Positions 8,098 to 18,900 of a stretch of DNA of 64,000 nt are shown in pieces; the stretch's first letter is position 1; each line of letters opens with the position of its first letter. The DNA is from JAATFS01 sp037145635 (GTDB lineage: Bacteria; Pseudomonadota; Gammaproteobacteria; Xanthomonadales; Xanthomonadaceae): NCBI GenBank assembly GCA_037145635.1, contig JBBCXB010000006.1, forward strand, positions 207,303 to 271,302, read 5' to 3'. Made by a program: the position numbers and the translations under genes. A model generated the notes under the pieces. It was given only the letters and a program-made list of their open reading frames with translations, searched no databases and was not told the origin of the DNA.

Positions 8098-8955
8098 CTA
8101 GGCGGCCCCGGGCGCGGGGTCCGCGGCCGGGGCGGCGAGCCCGGCCAGGCCGGCGAAGTCGAACAGCGTGCGATCGGCCAGCTGGGCCGGACGCACATCG
8201 CCCAGGGCGCGGGCGATCTGCTCCACGCGGCCGGGACTGTCGCGGTCCCACTGCCGCAGCATCTGCCCGATCTGGCGCCGCTGCAGGTCGTCCTGGCTGC
8301 CGCACAGGGTGCAGGGAACGATCGGGAACGCCCTTGCGCGGGCGTAGGCGGCGATGTCGTCCTCGCGCACGTAGGCCAGCGGGCGGATCACCACGTGGCG
8401 GCCGTCGTCGCTGCGCAGCTTCGGCGCCATCGCCGCCAGCCGCGCGTGGTGGAACAGGTTCATGAAGAACGTGGTGACCAGGTCGTCGCGGTGATGGCCC
8501 AGCGCGATTTTGGTGAAGCCGTGCGCGGCGGCATGCGCGTACAGCGCCCCGCGCCGCAGCCGGGAGCACAGCGAGCACATCGTGCCGCCCTCAGGCACCA
8601 CCCGGCGCACCACGGAGTAGGTGTCCTGCTCGATGACCTGATGGGGCACGCCCCGCGCGCGCAGGTAGTCCGGCAGCACGTCCGCCGGGAAACCCGGCTG
8701 CTTCTGGTCCAGGTTGACCGCGACCAGCGCGAATGGCACCGGGGCCTTGCGCTGCAGCTGCAGCAGCACGTCCAGCAGGGTGTGGCTGTCCTTGCCGCCG
8801 GACAGGCACACCATCACCTTGTCGCCGGCCTCGATCATGCCGAAGTCGGCGATGGCCTGGCCGACCTGCCGGCACAGCCGGCGCGCCAGCACGTCGCGCG
8901 CCGGGCGCGGCGCCGGATCGGCCAGGGACAGCGGCAGGGGCAGGACGGCGGGCAT
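8098..8955 (-). CDS. ttcA: tRNA 2-thiocytidine biosynthesis protein TtcA
   Basis: About 285 residues. It thiolates C32 of certain tRNAs using an iron-sulfur cluster and ATP. Visible are the PP-loop CLSGGKDSHTLLD, the first Cys pair GTMCSLCSRLRRG, GHHRDDLVTTFFMN, and the second pair VPCTLCGSQ. An in-frame ATG at 8964 lies inside a TACAAT -10-like hexamer, so the ATG at 8955 is the better start and the transcript may be leaderless. The C-terminus carries a short Ala/Pro-rich tail. Confidence 0.95.
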   Translation of the reverse strand: MPAVLPLPLSLADPAPRPARDVLARRLCRQVGQAIADFGMIEAGDKVMVCLSGGKDSHTLLDVLLQLQRKAPVPFALVAVNLDQKQPGFPADVLPDYLRARGVPHQVIEQDTYSVVRRVVPEGGTMCSLCSRLRRGALYAHAAAHGFTKIALGHHRDDLVTTFFMNLFHHARLAAMAPKLRSDDGRHVVIRPLAYVREDDIAAYARARAFPIVPCTLCGSQDDLQRRQIGQMLRQWDRDSPGRVEQIARALGDVRPAQLADRTLFDFAGLAGLAAPAADPAPGAA

Positions 8956-8962
8956 GGCCGCC

Positions 8963-8968
8963 ATTGTA
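8963..8968 (-). promoter_or_regulatory. Candidate -10 box for leaderless ttcA mRNA
   Basis: TACAAT on the minus strand ends seven bases before the ATG at 8955 and overlaps the alternative ATG at 8964. This arrangement fits a leaderless transcript. No convincing -35 was seen. Confidence 0.4.
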
Positions 8969-9189
8969 GCCGCTGGCCGCCGCGGCCCGGCCCGCGGTTC
9001 ACGCCCGTGGCGGCCGTGGGCGGCCCCCGAGGAGCGGCGGGCGGCGAGCGCGACAGGCCCCCGGCCGGCCGCGCGGATCGGCCTGCACCGGCAGCCATGC
9101 GGCGCGTGGAAGGGCGGGTTGCCGCGCCCGGGCCGATGTCGCCTCGCCGCCGGCCGGCGGCGGCCCTTCGACAGCGCCGGGCCGCGGTG

Positions 9190-9195
9190 TAAGCT
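9190..9195 (+). promoter_or_regulatory. Candidate -10 box for leaderless DUF465 mRNA
   Basis: TAAGCT fits TAnnnT and ends six bases before the GTG start at 9202, which would put the start codon at the transcript 5' end. No purine-rich ribosome-binding site fits between them. Confidence 0.4.
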
Positions 9196-9201
9196 GGGGC
9201 C

Positions 9202-9408
9202 GTGCAGCCCCTCGATCCCGCCGACGCCGCCGACCGACTGACCTCGCTCAAGCGCGAGCACCGCGAGCTGGACGACGAGATCATCCGGCGCGTGACCGAC
9301 CTGCAGCACGACGAGATGGCGATCAAGCGCCTGAAGAAGCGCAAGCTGCAGCTCAAGGACTGCATCGCCCGGCTGGAAAGCAGCCTGATCCCCGACGAGC
9401 CGGCCTGA
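9202..9408 (+). CDS. Small DUF465/YdcH-like coiled-coil protein
   Basis: 68 residues, strongly charged and helical. The pattern LKREHRELDDEIIRR followed by LKKRKLQLKD and IARLESSLIP matches the DUF465 (YdcH) family of short alpha-helical proteins of unknown function. The start is GTG, chosen because the family begins about ten residues before the LKREH block and because a -10-like box ends six bases upstream. Confidence 0.85.
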   Translation: MQPLDPADAADRLTSLKREHRELDDEIIRRVTDLQHDEMAIKRLKKRKLQLKDCIARLESSLIPDEPA

Positions 9409-9473
9409 GCGCGCCCCGGCCCGGGGCAGCCCGGGACTACGTGCGCAGCACCGGCCGGGCGACGAGACGATTA

Positions 9474-9490
9474 GGCGGCGCGACGCCGCC
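9474..9490. terminator. Hairpin between converging genes
   Basis: GGCGGCG (9474-9480) and CGCCGCC (9484-9490) form a perfect 7-bp stem with a 3-base loop between the DUF465 gene and the converging MDR gene. There is no T-run on either side, so termination is only suggested by position. Confidence 0.3.
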
Positions 9491-9562
9491 GAAGCACCGA
9501 ACGCACGCTGCACCGCGGACGCCAGCCGAAGCCCGCCTTGAGGCCGGGGGTGAAACGCCGCT

Positions 9563-10543
9563 TCAGTCCGCGCGCAGCAGGATCTTGCCGCGGCGTCCCG
9601 GCGCGCCACTGGCCGCCGCCGCACGCGCCGCGTCGGCCAGGTCGTAGACCGCCTCCACCGGCAGCCGCAGCGTGCCGGCCACGGCCGCACCGAGCAGTTC
9701 GCCGATCATCCGGCGCTTGTCCGCCGCCGGCGTGGCCGCCGATACCTTGCTGCCCCAGAAGCCGCGCACGCGCGCCTGCTTGAAGATCACCTCGCCGGTC
9801 GGGATCTGCAGCGGTTCACCGGTCATCGAGCCGAACGAGACCAGCTCGCCCCCCTCGGCCAGCAGGCCCATCAGCTCGCCGGCGGCGCGACCGGCCACCG
9901 AGTCCACCGCGCGCACGATCGGCGCGTCGCCGACCAGCGCGCGCACGCGCTGCTGCCAGCCGTCCTGCGCGGTGGAGACCGCATCGCCGATGCCCAGCGC
10001 CGCCAGTTCGGCGACCCCGGCATCGCGCCGGACCAGGTTCAGCACCCGGATGCCGCGCGTGGCGGCCAGCATCGCCAGGGTCTTGCCGACCGCGCCGTTG
10101 GCGGTGTTCTGCACGATCCATTCGCCGGCGGACACCTGCAGGTCCTCCAGCAGCATCAACGCGCTGAGCGGCATGGCGATCAACTGGCAGCCGGTGTCGT
10201 CGTCCAGCGCGTCCGGCAGCGGCACCACGCCGCTGGCCGGGGCCAGGAAGGACTCGGCCCAGGTCGCGTGCACGGCCGCGGCGACGACGCGTTGCCCGAC
10301 CGCCACCTGGTCCACGCCCTCGCCCAGCGCCTCGACGACGCCTGCGCCCTCGCTGCCGGCGATGGCGGGCAGCGCCGGCTTGTAGCCGTAGTTGCCGCGG
10401 ATGGTCCACAGGTCGTGGTTGTGGATCGGGGCACGGCGCATGCGGATGCGCACCTCGCCGGGACCGGGCACGGGCTGCGGCCGGTCGGCCAGTTCCAGCA
10501 CCTGGGCCGGATCGCCGAAACTCGAATGGACGACGCTGCGCAT
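9563..10543 (-). CDS. Zinc-independent MDR oxidoreductase (enoyl reductase / quinone reductase-like)
   Basis: 326 residues of the medium-chain dehydrogenase/reductase superfamily. The N-terminal GroES-like half contains APIHNHDLWTIRGNYG and AGSEGAGVVEALG. The NAD(P)-binding half contains WIVQNTANGAVGKTLAMLA, the variant seen in MECR-type trans-2-enoyl reductases and quinone reductases. The structural-zinc cysteines of alcohol dehydrogenases are absent. NADPH-dependent reduction of an enoyl or quinone substrate is likely; the substrate is not determined. Confidence 0.85.
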   Translation of the reverse strand: MRSVVHSSFGDPAQVLELADRPQPVPGPGEVRIRMRRAPIHNHDLWTIRGNYGYKPALPAIAGSEGAGVVEALGEGVDQVAVGQRVVAAAVHATWAESFLAPASGVVPLPDALDDDTGCQLIAMPLSALMLLEDLQVSAGEWIVQNTANGAVGKTLAMLAATRGIRVLNLVRRDAGVAELAALGIGDAVSTAQDGWQQRVRALVGDAPIVRAVDSVAGRAAGELMGLLAEGGELVSFGSMTGEPLQIPTGEVIFKQARVRGFWGSKVSAATPAADKRRMIGELLGAAVAGTLRLPVEAVYDLADAARAAAASGAPGRRGKILLRAD

Positions 10544-10684
10544 GACGGGGCTCCTGAGAGAGGCCGTCCGCGCGACGAGCCGTGCGGACAGCGGAGCGCC
10601 GATGCTAGGCCGTACGCCCGCGCTGCAGCATGAACCCGGCGGCGGCTACCGGCGCGGCCCCGATCAGCGGGGTCCGCGTCCCGC

Positions 10685-13342
10685 TCACTCGGCGGGCGGG
10701 ATCTCCTCGGAGCGCGCCGCGGCCGGGCTGACCCGCTCGATGGTGTGGCGCAGTTCGCGGCCGAGGATGAACTTGGCGTCCTTGGCCCAGGCGTCCAGGC
10801 GTTCGTCGAACACCAGCTTGCTGTTCTCGTCCGGCCACACCAGCTTGAGCTCGCGCAGCTTCTGGATGAAGCCGCGGAACAGGGTCTTGTCGAAGAACTC
10901 CGGCGCGGCCGGCGCGTAGAGCAGGCTCAGGCGCTGCGCGGCCTGCTGGCACAGGCTTTCCAGCTCGGCGGTGCCGAGCGTGCCGGGGCCGTTCTTCACC
11001 AGCACCGAAATGGCGATGTAGTAGCGCTCGAACGCCTGTTGCAGCGAGTGCCCGATCGCGCGCAGGCGGAACACCTCGTCGGTCTGGCCGGTGTTGCGCG
11101 CCAGGATGCCGCCGTCGTCCTCGCCGATGGTCTGCAGCAGGCCCTCGCGCACGAACAGCTCGATGGTCTGCTCGATGCGCGCGGCGAACGCGTCCTCGCT
11201 CCACGGCAGGAACAGCTCGGCCTGCAGGAACGGGTAGACCGTACGGCCCAGCCGCAGCAGGCCGGCGCGGCTCATGCGGCGGTTGTTCTGGAAGCAGCAC
11301 GCCACCCACGACGACGCGGTGAACAGGTGGATGACGTTGTTGCGGAAGTAGCTCAGCAGCACCGCGGTATCGCCGCTGACGCTGAGCACGTCGCCCAGCG
11401 GGTGCGGCGTGCGCGTCAGCACGCTGATCTCCTCGGCGTGGGCGATGATGCGCTCGGGCGAGTGCGGGGTGACGGTCACCCGGTCCGAGTACGGCAGCTC
11501 GGCCAGCAGCTTCTTGCACAGCTCGATCTGCGCGATCAGGTCGGCCTCGCCCATCGCGTGCTTGGGCGTGGACAGCAGCGCCAGCGCCAGCAGGTTGACC
11601 GGATTGACGTCGGCGGCGCAGTTGATGCGGGTCTGGATCTGCTGGGCGAGGCTGTCCACCGCGCTCGACAGCCAGGCCGGCTTCTCGTCCTCGGCCAGCG
11701 GCTCGCCGTTCCACTCCGGCGCATGCCGCGCCAGCACGTCGTTGAGCGCGATCGGCTCGCCGAAGTTCACCACCACCTGGCCGTAGTTCTGCTTGAGCAC
11801 CTTGGGGATGCTCCACAGCAGGCCCCAGATCGATTCCTTCGCCTTGGGCCGGCCGCTGAGCTCGTGCAGGTAGCTGTTGCCCTCCATCAGCTTCTCGTAG
11901 CCGATGTATATCGGCTGGAACAGCACCGGCTTGCGTGGCTGGCGCAGGAACGCGCGCAGCGTCATCACGATCATGCCGCCCTTGGGCTGCAGCAGCCGCC
12001 CGGTGCGCGAGCGCCCGCCCTCGACGAAGTACTCGATCGAGTAGCCACCGGCCACCAGCTGGGCGACGTACTCGCTGAGCACCGCCGAGTACAGCGCATT
12101 GCCGCGGATCGAGCGGCGGATGAAGAACGCGCCGCCCTTGCGCAGCAGGGTGCCGACCACCGGCAGGTTGAGGTTGATGCCGGCGACGATGTGCGGCGGC
12201 ACGATGCCGCGCTCGTACAGCAGGTAGCTCAGCAGCAGGTAGTCCATGTGGCTGCGGTGGCTGGGCACATACACCACCTCGTGCCCGGGCGCGGCCTGCT
12301 TGAGCTTGTCCAGGTGATGCACCAGCACGCCGGCGTAGATGCGGTTCCAGACGTGGGTCAGCAGGAAGCTGGCCGAGCGCACCACCGGGCTGGAATAGTC
12401 CGCGGCGATCTCCCAGGCGTAGGCGTGGGCCTTGCGCCAGGCGTCCACCGGCTTGCTGCTGTCGCGCTTGGCCTGGATCGCGATGGCCTCGCGCACCGGC
12501 TCGGCCGCCAGCACCTGGTCCACCAGCAGGCGCCGGGTCGACAGGTCGGGGCCGATCACCGCCTCGCGGATGCGGCGGAAGTGGGTGCGCAGCACGCGCT
12601 GCAGCTTGCGCAGCGTGCGCTCGGGCGGCAGCCCCTCCTCCAGCGTCTGCCGCAGCGAGATCGGCGGGGCGAAGCGCACGATGGTGGTGCGGCCGTTGAG
12701 CAGCACCGCCAGCAGGCGGCGGAAACCGCCGACCAGCACCCAGTTCTCCGAGAACAGCACCGCGAACCAGCCGCTCTGCTTGTCCGGGGCGCGGCCGACG
12801 AAGATCGACACCGGCACCAGGTGCACGTCCAGGTCGGCGCGCACGCGGTGCGCCTGCAGCAGCTTGGCCAGCGAGTCGGAATGGGTCTTGCCGCCGCGCT
12901 GCTCGGGGATCAGCGAGTTGCTGGAGCTGCGCCGCGACAGCGCCAGATAGGCGCGCTTGCGCTGCAACGGGTCGCCGGGCAGCGGTACCAGCGGCGACGG
13001 CAGCCCGGCCTCGCGGCAGGCCTTGTCCAGGATCAGCGCGTTGGACAGGCCGTAGTCCTCCAGCACGTAGACCACCGGGCGGCCGTCGTCGTACTGCCCG
13101 GGCTGCTCGGGCTCGATGGTCAGCTCCAGCCACGGGTCGGCCAGCCGGCCCAGCAGCCGCGCCCACAGCGGGCCGCGGGTACCGCGCGTGGACGCCGCGA
13201 CCGGCAACGGCGCCGGCGTGCCGGCGCCGGCCAGGGGTTCGGGAGGCGGCTCGGCGACCGGGTCCGGCGCGGACAGCGGCGCGGGCGGGGCGGACTGGCC
13301 GTCCGGGAAGGGCAACGGATTCTGTTCTGGCATCGGCGGCAT
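10685..13342 (-). CDS. plsB: Glycerol-3-phosphate 1-O-acyltransferase PlsB
   Basis: 885 residues. It acylates sn-1 of glycerol-3-phosphate, the first step of phospholipid synthesis, at the inner membrane. The acyltransferase blocks are clear: SHRSHMDYL (HX4D), GAFFIRRS, YFVEGGRSRTGR and FQPIYIGYEKL. The first ~70 residues are Pro/Ala-rich and variable. The ATG at 13342 shares a base with the TAA of the upstream lipoprotein gene (TAATG), favouring coupled translation; an ATG at 13333 is also possible. Confidence 0.96.
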   Translation of the reverse strand: MPPMPEQNPLPFPDGQSAPPAPLSAPDPVAEPPPEPLAGAGTPAPLPVAASTRGTRGPLWARLLGRLADPWLELTIEPEQPGQYDDGRPVVYVLEDYGLSNALILDKACREAGLPSPLVPLPGDPLQRKRAYLALSRRSSSNSLIPEQRGGKTHSDSLAKLLQAHRVRADLDVHLVPVSIFVGRAPDKQSGWFAVLFSENWVLVGGFRRLLAVLLNGRTTIVRFAPPISLRQTLEEGLPPERTLRKLQRVLRTHFRRIREAVIGPDLSTRRLLVDQVLAAEPVREAIAIQAKRDSSKPVDAWRKAHAYAWEIAADYSSPVVRSASFLLTHVWNRIYAGVLVHHLDKLKQAAPGHEVVYVPSHRSHMDYLLLSYLLYERGIVPPHIVAGINLNLPVVGTLLRKGGAFFIRRSIRGNALYSAVLSEYVAQLVAGGYSIEYFVEGGRSRTGRLLQPKGGMIVMTLRAFLRQPRKPVLFQPIYIGYEKLMEGNSYLHELSGRPKAKESIWGLLWSIPKVLKQNYGQVVVNFGEPIALNDVLARHAPEWNGEPLAEDEKPAWLSSAVDSLAQQIQTRINCAADVNPVNLLALALLSTPKHAMGEADLIAQIELCKKLLAELPYSDRVTVTPHSPERIIAHAEEISVLTRTPHPLGDVLSVSGDTAVLLSYFRNNVIHLFTASSWVACCFQNNRRMSRAGLLRLGRTVYPFLQAELFLPWSEDAFAARIEQTIELFVREGLLQTIGEDDGGILARNTGQTDEVFRLRAIGHSLQQAFERYYIAISVLVKNGPGTLGTAELESLCQQAAQRLSLLYAPAAPEFFDKTLFRGFIQKLRELKLVWPDENSKLVFDERLDAWAKDAKFILGRELRHTIERVSPAAARSEEIPPAE

Positions 13343-14274
13343 TATCGCCCAGGCGGCCATTCAGCGTTTGCCCGCGCCGTCGCGGCCGGTGCCGCGGGCG
13401 CCGCGGGCGCGGCCAGCAACGCCTGGACCTCGTCCTGGGTCTGCTGCAGGTACCAGTGGCCCTCGCGCCTGACCAGGCTGGCGGTGGTGTCGACCTGCTG
13501 GCCGGCGAGCGGGTACTGGATGCGCACCCGGGCCTGGTCCGCCTGCTGGCTGACCAGGCCGGTACGCACCGCGTCCAGGCTGGCATCCAGGCTCAATCCG
13601 TAGCGCGCCAGCACCGCCTTGAACGTGGCCAGGAACGGTCCCAGCCGGCGCAGGCTCTGCTCCATGCCGGCCGCGCGCAGGTCGGCCGGCGTGGCCAGGC
13701 CGGTGCGGCGGGCAGCGGCGGTCAGCTCGGCGATGGCGGCCTGCGCGTGCGCGCGGTCCGACAGCGGCGCGGACGCCCCCCAGCGGCTGAGCGCGGTGAC
13801 CAGCTGCACGTAGTGCCCGCGCTGCTCGGGGCTGTAGTCGCCCTGGTTGCGCAGGTACTGCACGCCGAACAGGCCGAGCGAGTGCGCGGCCTGGCGCAGG
13901 CCGCTGCCCTGCCCGGCGACCTGGGCGTCGAACGCCTGCTGCAGGCGCGACTCCGCGTCGGGCCGGGACAGCGCCGCCAGCAGACCCGGCAGCTCCGCCG
14001 ACAGCGGCAGCTCGGTCAGCGGCCAGCGGCTGCGGTCCTGGCGCCAGGCGTCCTCCAGCTGCGCGTACTGCGCCGGGGTGACCGTGGCCTTGGCGTAGCC
14101 CACCAGATCGTTCCGGCGCAGGTAGACCGCCCACTGGTGCACCGCGGCGGCCGGCTCGGCGTTGGCGCCCGGCAGCGGCGCCGGTTCGCGCTGGCAGCCG
14201 CCCAGCAACAGAGCGGCGGCCAGCAGCCACGGCAGCGACGGACGGGGGCGGAATCTGGCGGTGACTGACGGCAT
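13342..14274 (-). CDS. Putative lipoprotein of unknown function
   Basis: 310 residues. A signal peptide with lipobox LLLGGC puts the lipidated Cys at about residue 27. The rest is helical and rich in Ala, Gln and Arg, with a tail of Ala/Pro repeats. The middle (about 45-290) has the look of an exported protein conserved in Xanthomonadaceae (HQWAVYLRRNDLVGYAKATV; EGHWYLQQTQDEV), but I cannot assign a function. Its stop overlaps the plsB start, so the two genes form an operon. Confidence 0.75.
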   Translation of the reverse strand: MPSVTARFRPRPSLPWLLAAALLLGGCQREPAPLPGANAEPAAAVHQWAVYLRRNDLVGYAKATVTPAQYAQLEDAWRQDRSRWPLTELPLSAELPGLLAALSRPDAESRLQQAFDAQVAGQGSGLRQAAHSLGLFGVQYLRNQGDYSPEQRGHYVQLVTALSRWGASAPLSDRAHAQAAIAELTAAARRTGLATPADLRAAGMEQSLRRLGPFLATFKAVLARYGLSLDASLDAVRTGLVSQQADQARVRIQYPLAGQQVDTTASLVRREGHWYLQQTQDEVQALLAAPAAPAAPAATARANAEWPPGR

Positions 14275-14774
14275 GTGGTGGGTCGATTCCCGATCGATGG
14301 CGCATCTTGCTGGCTGGGGGTGACGGCGGCAAGGCGGCGGGTCCGCCGCGCTCCCGTCCGGGTCGCCGGCCGCGGCCTCGCCGCTGCGGACGAAGATGTC
14401 CGGCGCGGTCGCGCGATGTCCACCCCGGACAATTCTGTCCGAACCGCCCCGAAACCCTTGCGGCGTATGGCCTTGGCCGACATATATTGCAGCGCATCAT
14501 GTAACCGCTTGCAGTTCCTGATAGCGTGCGCGCCACCTCGTTTCGAGGCATCGCTGGACCGGGGGGTCCCAGTGACTTTGAGTCGCCTGTTTGCTCGGGG
14601 AGTCCTGCGGCGGTCAAGCCCTGACCGTCGCCCGACAGCCACTGTCCATCCGGCCGCGTTCGCGCTGGCCGGGCGGTCGCGTGGGCGCTCGCGCGCCGGC
14701 CGCCGGGCCGACGCGCCCGGCGCCATGCCCGCCGCTGCGCAGCACGCCGGCGCGCGCCACCGGGAGCGCCGCGC
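14275..14774. other. Divergent intergenic region: promoter, LacI operator, long leader
   Basis: 500 bases between the divergent lipoprotein and lacI genes. A weak promoter (-35 TTGCGG 14458-14463, -10 TATATT 14483-14488, long 19-base spacer) lies just upstream of a LacI-family operator at 14500-14513. The remaining ~260 bases before lacI form a leader in which I see no gene. Confidence 0.5.
14500..14513. promoter_or_regulatory. LacI-family operator
   Basis: TGTAACCGCTTGCA fits the generic LacI/GalR-family pattern TGNAANCGNTTNCA at every fixed position. It lies 12 bases past a possible -10 (TATATT), where bound repressor would block transcription. The adjacent gene encodes a LacI-family regulator, so autoregulation of the lacI - TonB receptor - halogenase unit is likely. 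No such site was seen between lacI and the receptor gene. Confidence 0.7.
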
Positions 14775-15824
14775 ATGAGCCGCGAACGTGCCCCGCGCGG
14801 CGGCGGCATCACCATCAAGGACGTGGCACGCGAGGCCCAGGTCTCGGTGGCCACCGTCTCGCGCACTATGAACGGCCACCAGCACGTGGCCGAATCGGTG
14901 CGCGAGCGGGTGCTGGAAGTGGCGCGCGCGCTGCACTACATCCCGCACCATGCCGCGCGCAGCCTGAGCAGCCGGCACACCCATACCATCGGCGTGGTGC
15001 TGCCCGACCTGCACGGCGAGTTCTTCTCCGAGCTGATCCGCGGCATCGACCAGGTCGCGCGCGACCAGGGCTACCACCTGCTGGTGTCCAGCTACCACGG
15101 CGAGCCGGAGGCCCAGCGCGCGGCGCTGGCGCGCCTGCCCGGGCGCGTGGACGGGGTGCTGGTGATGGCGCCCTACGTGGGCGGCGAGGACCTGCTCGAC
15201 CGCGAGCTGCCCGGCGCCCTGCCGGCGGTGCTGCTCAACGGCGGCCGCGGCCGCGGCGAACGGCTGGTGCTCAACGTCGACAACTACGGCGGCGCGCGCG
15301 CGATGACCCGGCACCTGCTGGAGGGCGGGCATCAGCGCATCGCCTTCATCGCCGGGCCCGAGGACAACTTCGATGCGCGCGAGCGCCTGCGCGGCTACCT
15401 CGACGAGCTCGCCGCGCAGCCGGCCGCGGCCGCGCCCTGGGTGCTGCCCGGCGCGTTCGACGAGGCCTCCGGCTACCGCAGCGGGCAGGCGCTGGCACAG
15501 GGCCCGCGGCCGCAGGCGGTGTTCGCCGCCAACGACATGATGGCGCTGGGCTGCCTGTTCGCCTTCAGCCATGCCGGGCTCTCGGTGCCCGGCGACATCG
15601 CCCTGGCCGGCTTCGACGACGTGCCGATGGCGCGCTACGTGCTGCCCGCCCTCACCACCATGCGCGTGGACATCGCCGGCCTCGGCGCCCGCGCGCTGCA
15701 ACTGCTGCTGCACCACCTGTCCTCTGCGAACGACGCGAATCCTACGGCGCCGTCGTCTCCCGAGATCGTCCCCGAACTCATCGTGCGCGCGTCCAGCGCT
15801 CCCCGGAGCCCTTCCATGGATTGA
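14775..15824 (+). CDS. LacI-family transcriptional regulator
   Basis: 349 residues. The N-terminal helix-turn-helix (about 11-34) reads ITIKDVAREAQVSVATVSR, followed by the hinge helix HHAARSLSSR. A periplasmic-binding-protein-like sensor domain covers about 70-325, with HTIGVVLPDLHGEFFSEL, AVFAANDMMALG and IALAGFDDVPMARY. Such regulators usually release DNA on binding a sugar. It is followed 92 bp later by a TonB receptor, so it probably controls uptake of a carbohydrate or glycoside; the ligand is unknown. Confidence 0.93.
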   Translation: MSRERAPRGGGITIKDVAREAQVSVATVSRTMNGHQHVAESVRERVLEVARALHYIPHHAARSLSSRHTHTIGVVLPDLHGEFFSELIRGIDQVARDQGYHLLVSSYHGEPEAQRAALARLPGRVDGVLVMAPYVGGEDLLDRELPGALPAVLLNGGRGRGERLVLNVDNYGGARAMTRHLLEGGHQRIAFIAGPEDNFDARERLRGYLDELAAQPAAAAPWVLPGAFDEASGYRSGQALAQGPRPQAVFAANDMMALGCLFAFSHAGLSVPGDIALAGFDDVPMARYVLPALTTMRVDIAGLGARALQLLLHHLSSANDANPTAPSSPEIVPELIVRASSAPRSPSMD

Positions 15825-15916
15825 CACCCGGCCGTTTTCCTCCGTTTCCAGTACCGCCCGAACACGTACACGCACGCCATCACTGCATCGGATACCACCC
15901 CCGGGAGAGGGTCGCC

Positions 15917-18900
15917 ATGAACAAGAACCGCCGCTCCAGAACCAACCTGCCCGCACGCAGCCTGCTGTGCTGCGCGCTGGTCTCCAGCCTGTTCGCCGCA
16001 CCGCATGCGCTGGCACAGTCCAGCACCGCGACGTTGCGCGGCCAGGTCACCGCCGCCGCCCAGGGCGAGCAGGTCACCGTCACCAACGCCGCCACCGGTT
16101 CGGTGCGCCGCACCCCGGTCTCGGCCGACGGCCGCTACACCGTGGTCGGCCTGCCGCCGGGCACCTACACCGTGGAAGCCGGCGGCGTCAGCCGCACGGT
16201 GACGCTGTCGGTGGCCTCGAGCGCTACCGTGAACCTGGACTCGGCCGCCCCCGCGGCGCCGGCCGGCAATGCCACCACCCTGGACGCGGTCAACGTCACC
16301 GCCCCGGTGCTCAAGGACGTCAAGACCTCGGAGGTGGGCAACACCATCTCGCTGCGCCAGATCCAGCAGCTGCCGCAGGCCACGCGTAACTTCCTGGAGT
16401 TCGCCGACACCGTGCCGGGCATGGTGTTCACGGTCGACGGCAACGGCAACACCAAGCTGCGCGGCGGTGCCGCCAACGCCAGCGCCGGCAACCTGTACAT
16501 CGACGGCATCGGCCAGAAGAGCTACGTCAAGAGCGGCGGCATCGCCGGCCAGAGCGACACCCAGGGCAACCCGTTCCCGCAGCTGGCGATCGGCGAGTAC
16601 AAGGTGATCACCTCCAACTACAAGGCCGAGTACGGGCAGATCAGCGGCGCGGCGATCACCGCAGCCACCAAGTCCGGCACCAACGAGTTCCACGGCGAGG
16701 CGTTCTTCCGCTACACCGACCAGGACCTGCGCGACAAGCGGCCCGACGAGGAAGCCGGCGGCAAGATCGATTCGCAGACCAAGGAGTACGGCTTCGCGCT
16801 GGGCGGCCCGATCCTGCAGGACCGCATGCACTTCTTCGTCGCCTACGAGGGCAAGGAGAACGTGGTACCCAAGAGCGTGCAGGCCGAGAACACCGCCCTG
16901 CCCTACGTCGGCCTGCTGCCCGCCAACCTGGCCAGCCAGTACGGCGCGGCCAACATGCCCTTCAGCGAGGACCTGATCTTCGGCAAGCTCGACTTCGAGC
17001 CAACCGACAGCGACCGCATCGAGCTGAGCAGCCTGTACCGCGACGAGACCCAGACCGGCAACGTGGGCGGCATCTACACCCTCGCGCAGGGCACCGACAA
17101 GATCAACAAGGACAAGCGCACCAACCTGCGCTGGCAGCACAGCGCCGACCGCTGGTACAACGAGCTGATCGTCGGCACCGAGGACTCGCAGAATAACCCG
17201 ACGCCCAAGACCATCGGCAACGGCATCCTCTACAAGTACCTGGCGCCGCGCCTGAACTCCACCGACGTCGACGAGTTCGCCCTGCTGGCCACCGGTTCGG
17301 CCGGCGGCCTCAACGTGCAGCGCAAGAGCCAGAAGGGCTGGTTCCTGCAGAACGACCTGACGTTTACCAGCTTCGACTGGTACGGCGAGCACACGGTCAA
17401 GATGGGCGTGAACTACAAGGACATCAAGCTGACCTCGCAGGACGCGGCCGCGTTGAATCCGCAGTTCAGCTATGCGGTGAATGCCGCCGGCGTCGCCGCC
17501 ACCCCGTACCGGGTGGACTTCATCGCGCCGTACACCACCCCGGGCCAGAAATCGACCGTGGAGTCGCCGTCCAAGCAGTACGGCATCTACCTCCAGGACG
17601 ACTGGGCCGCCACCGACAAGCTGCTGATCAACATCGGCGTGCGCTACGACTACGAGGACACGCCGGCCTATACCGACTTCGTGACCTCGCAGGCGTTCGT
17701 CAACGCGCTCTACAGCGACGACCCGGCCAACCCCGGCCAACCGTGGGCCAACCGCCTGCTGCCCAGCGGCATCAACGTGGCCGACTACATCAGCAACGGC
17801 CACAACCGCAAGAACTTCAAGGACGCCTGGGCGCCGCGCCTGGGCTTCTCGTACGACTTCTTCGGCGACGAGAGCGCGGTGCTGCACGGCGGCGCCGGCC
17901 GTTCCTACGACCGCAACCTGTTCGAGCAGCTCGCGCTGGAGACCAGCAAGGCCGCGCTGTCGCCGGTGGCGGTGTATTTCCAGGACCCGGCTACCGGCAC
18001 CTGCTACCGCGCCGACCGCGTGTGCGTTGCCTGGGACTCGCGCTACCTGAACGGCATCGACCAGCTGAACACGATCCCCGGCGTCAGCGGCAGCGCCGAG
18101 CTGTTCATGTTCAACAACCACATCAAGACCCCGTACAGCGACCAGTACAGCCTCGGCATCAGCAACCAGGTCGGCGACTGGCTCACCGACGTCACCTTCC
18201 AGCGCGTGCTCAGCTACGACGGCCTGGCGATGTCGCTGATCAACCGCTACCCCAACGGCGCCTACTTCGAGAACGGCAGCGCCCCCTGGGGCCAGCCGGT
18301 GCCGGGCTACCAGAACACCATCATCGGCAGCAACGGCCTGGAGCAGCGCAGCAGCCAGGTGCTGCTGTCGGCCGAGAAGCCCTACACCAAGGAAGCGGGC
18401 TGGGGCCTGACGTTGTCCTACACCCACACCAGCGCGCGCCAGAACCGCAACATCGACGAGCCATACGCGTTCGACAAGGCGACCATCCACGACTACCCGT
18501 TCGTGAAGTCCGATGCGGTCTCGGCACACCGCTTCGTCGCCTCCGGCTCGATCGACGGCCCGTGGGGCGTGACCTTCGGCGCCAAGGTGGTGCTGGCCAC
18601 GCCGGAGCCGATCAACACCATCGCCTGCTTCGGGTTTACCGATCCGGACGGGGCCACCTGCCAGCAGGTGGCGGCCACGCCGCCGGGCGCCGGCAAGTTC
18701 CTGCTCGGCGGCGACATCTGGGGCTACCGCACGGTGGACTTCCAGGCCACCAAGGAGTTCACCGTGGCCGGCGACTTCAAGCTGTCGGCGCGCGTCAACC
18801 TGCTCAACGCCTTCAACTTCAAGAACTACTCCTCGTACGCGTACAACGGCTTCGGCACCAACGGGCAGTTCGACCCGGACATCACCATCAACACCACCGG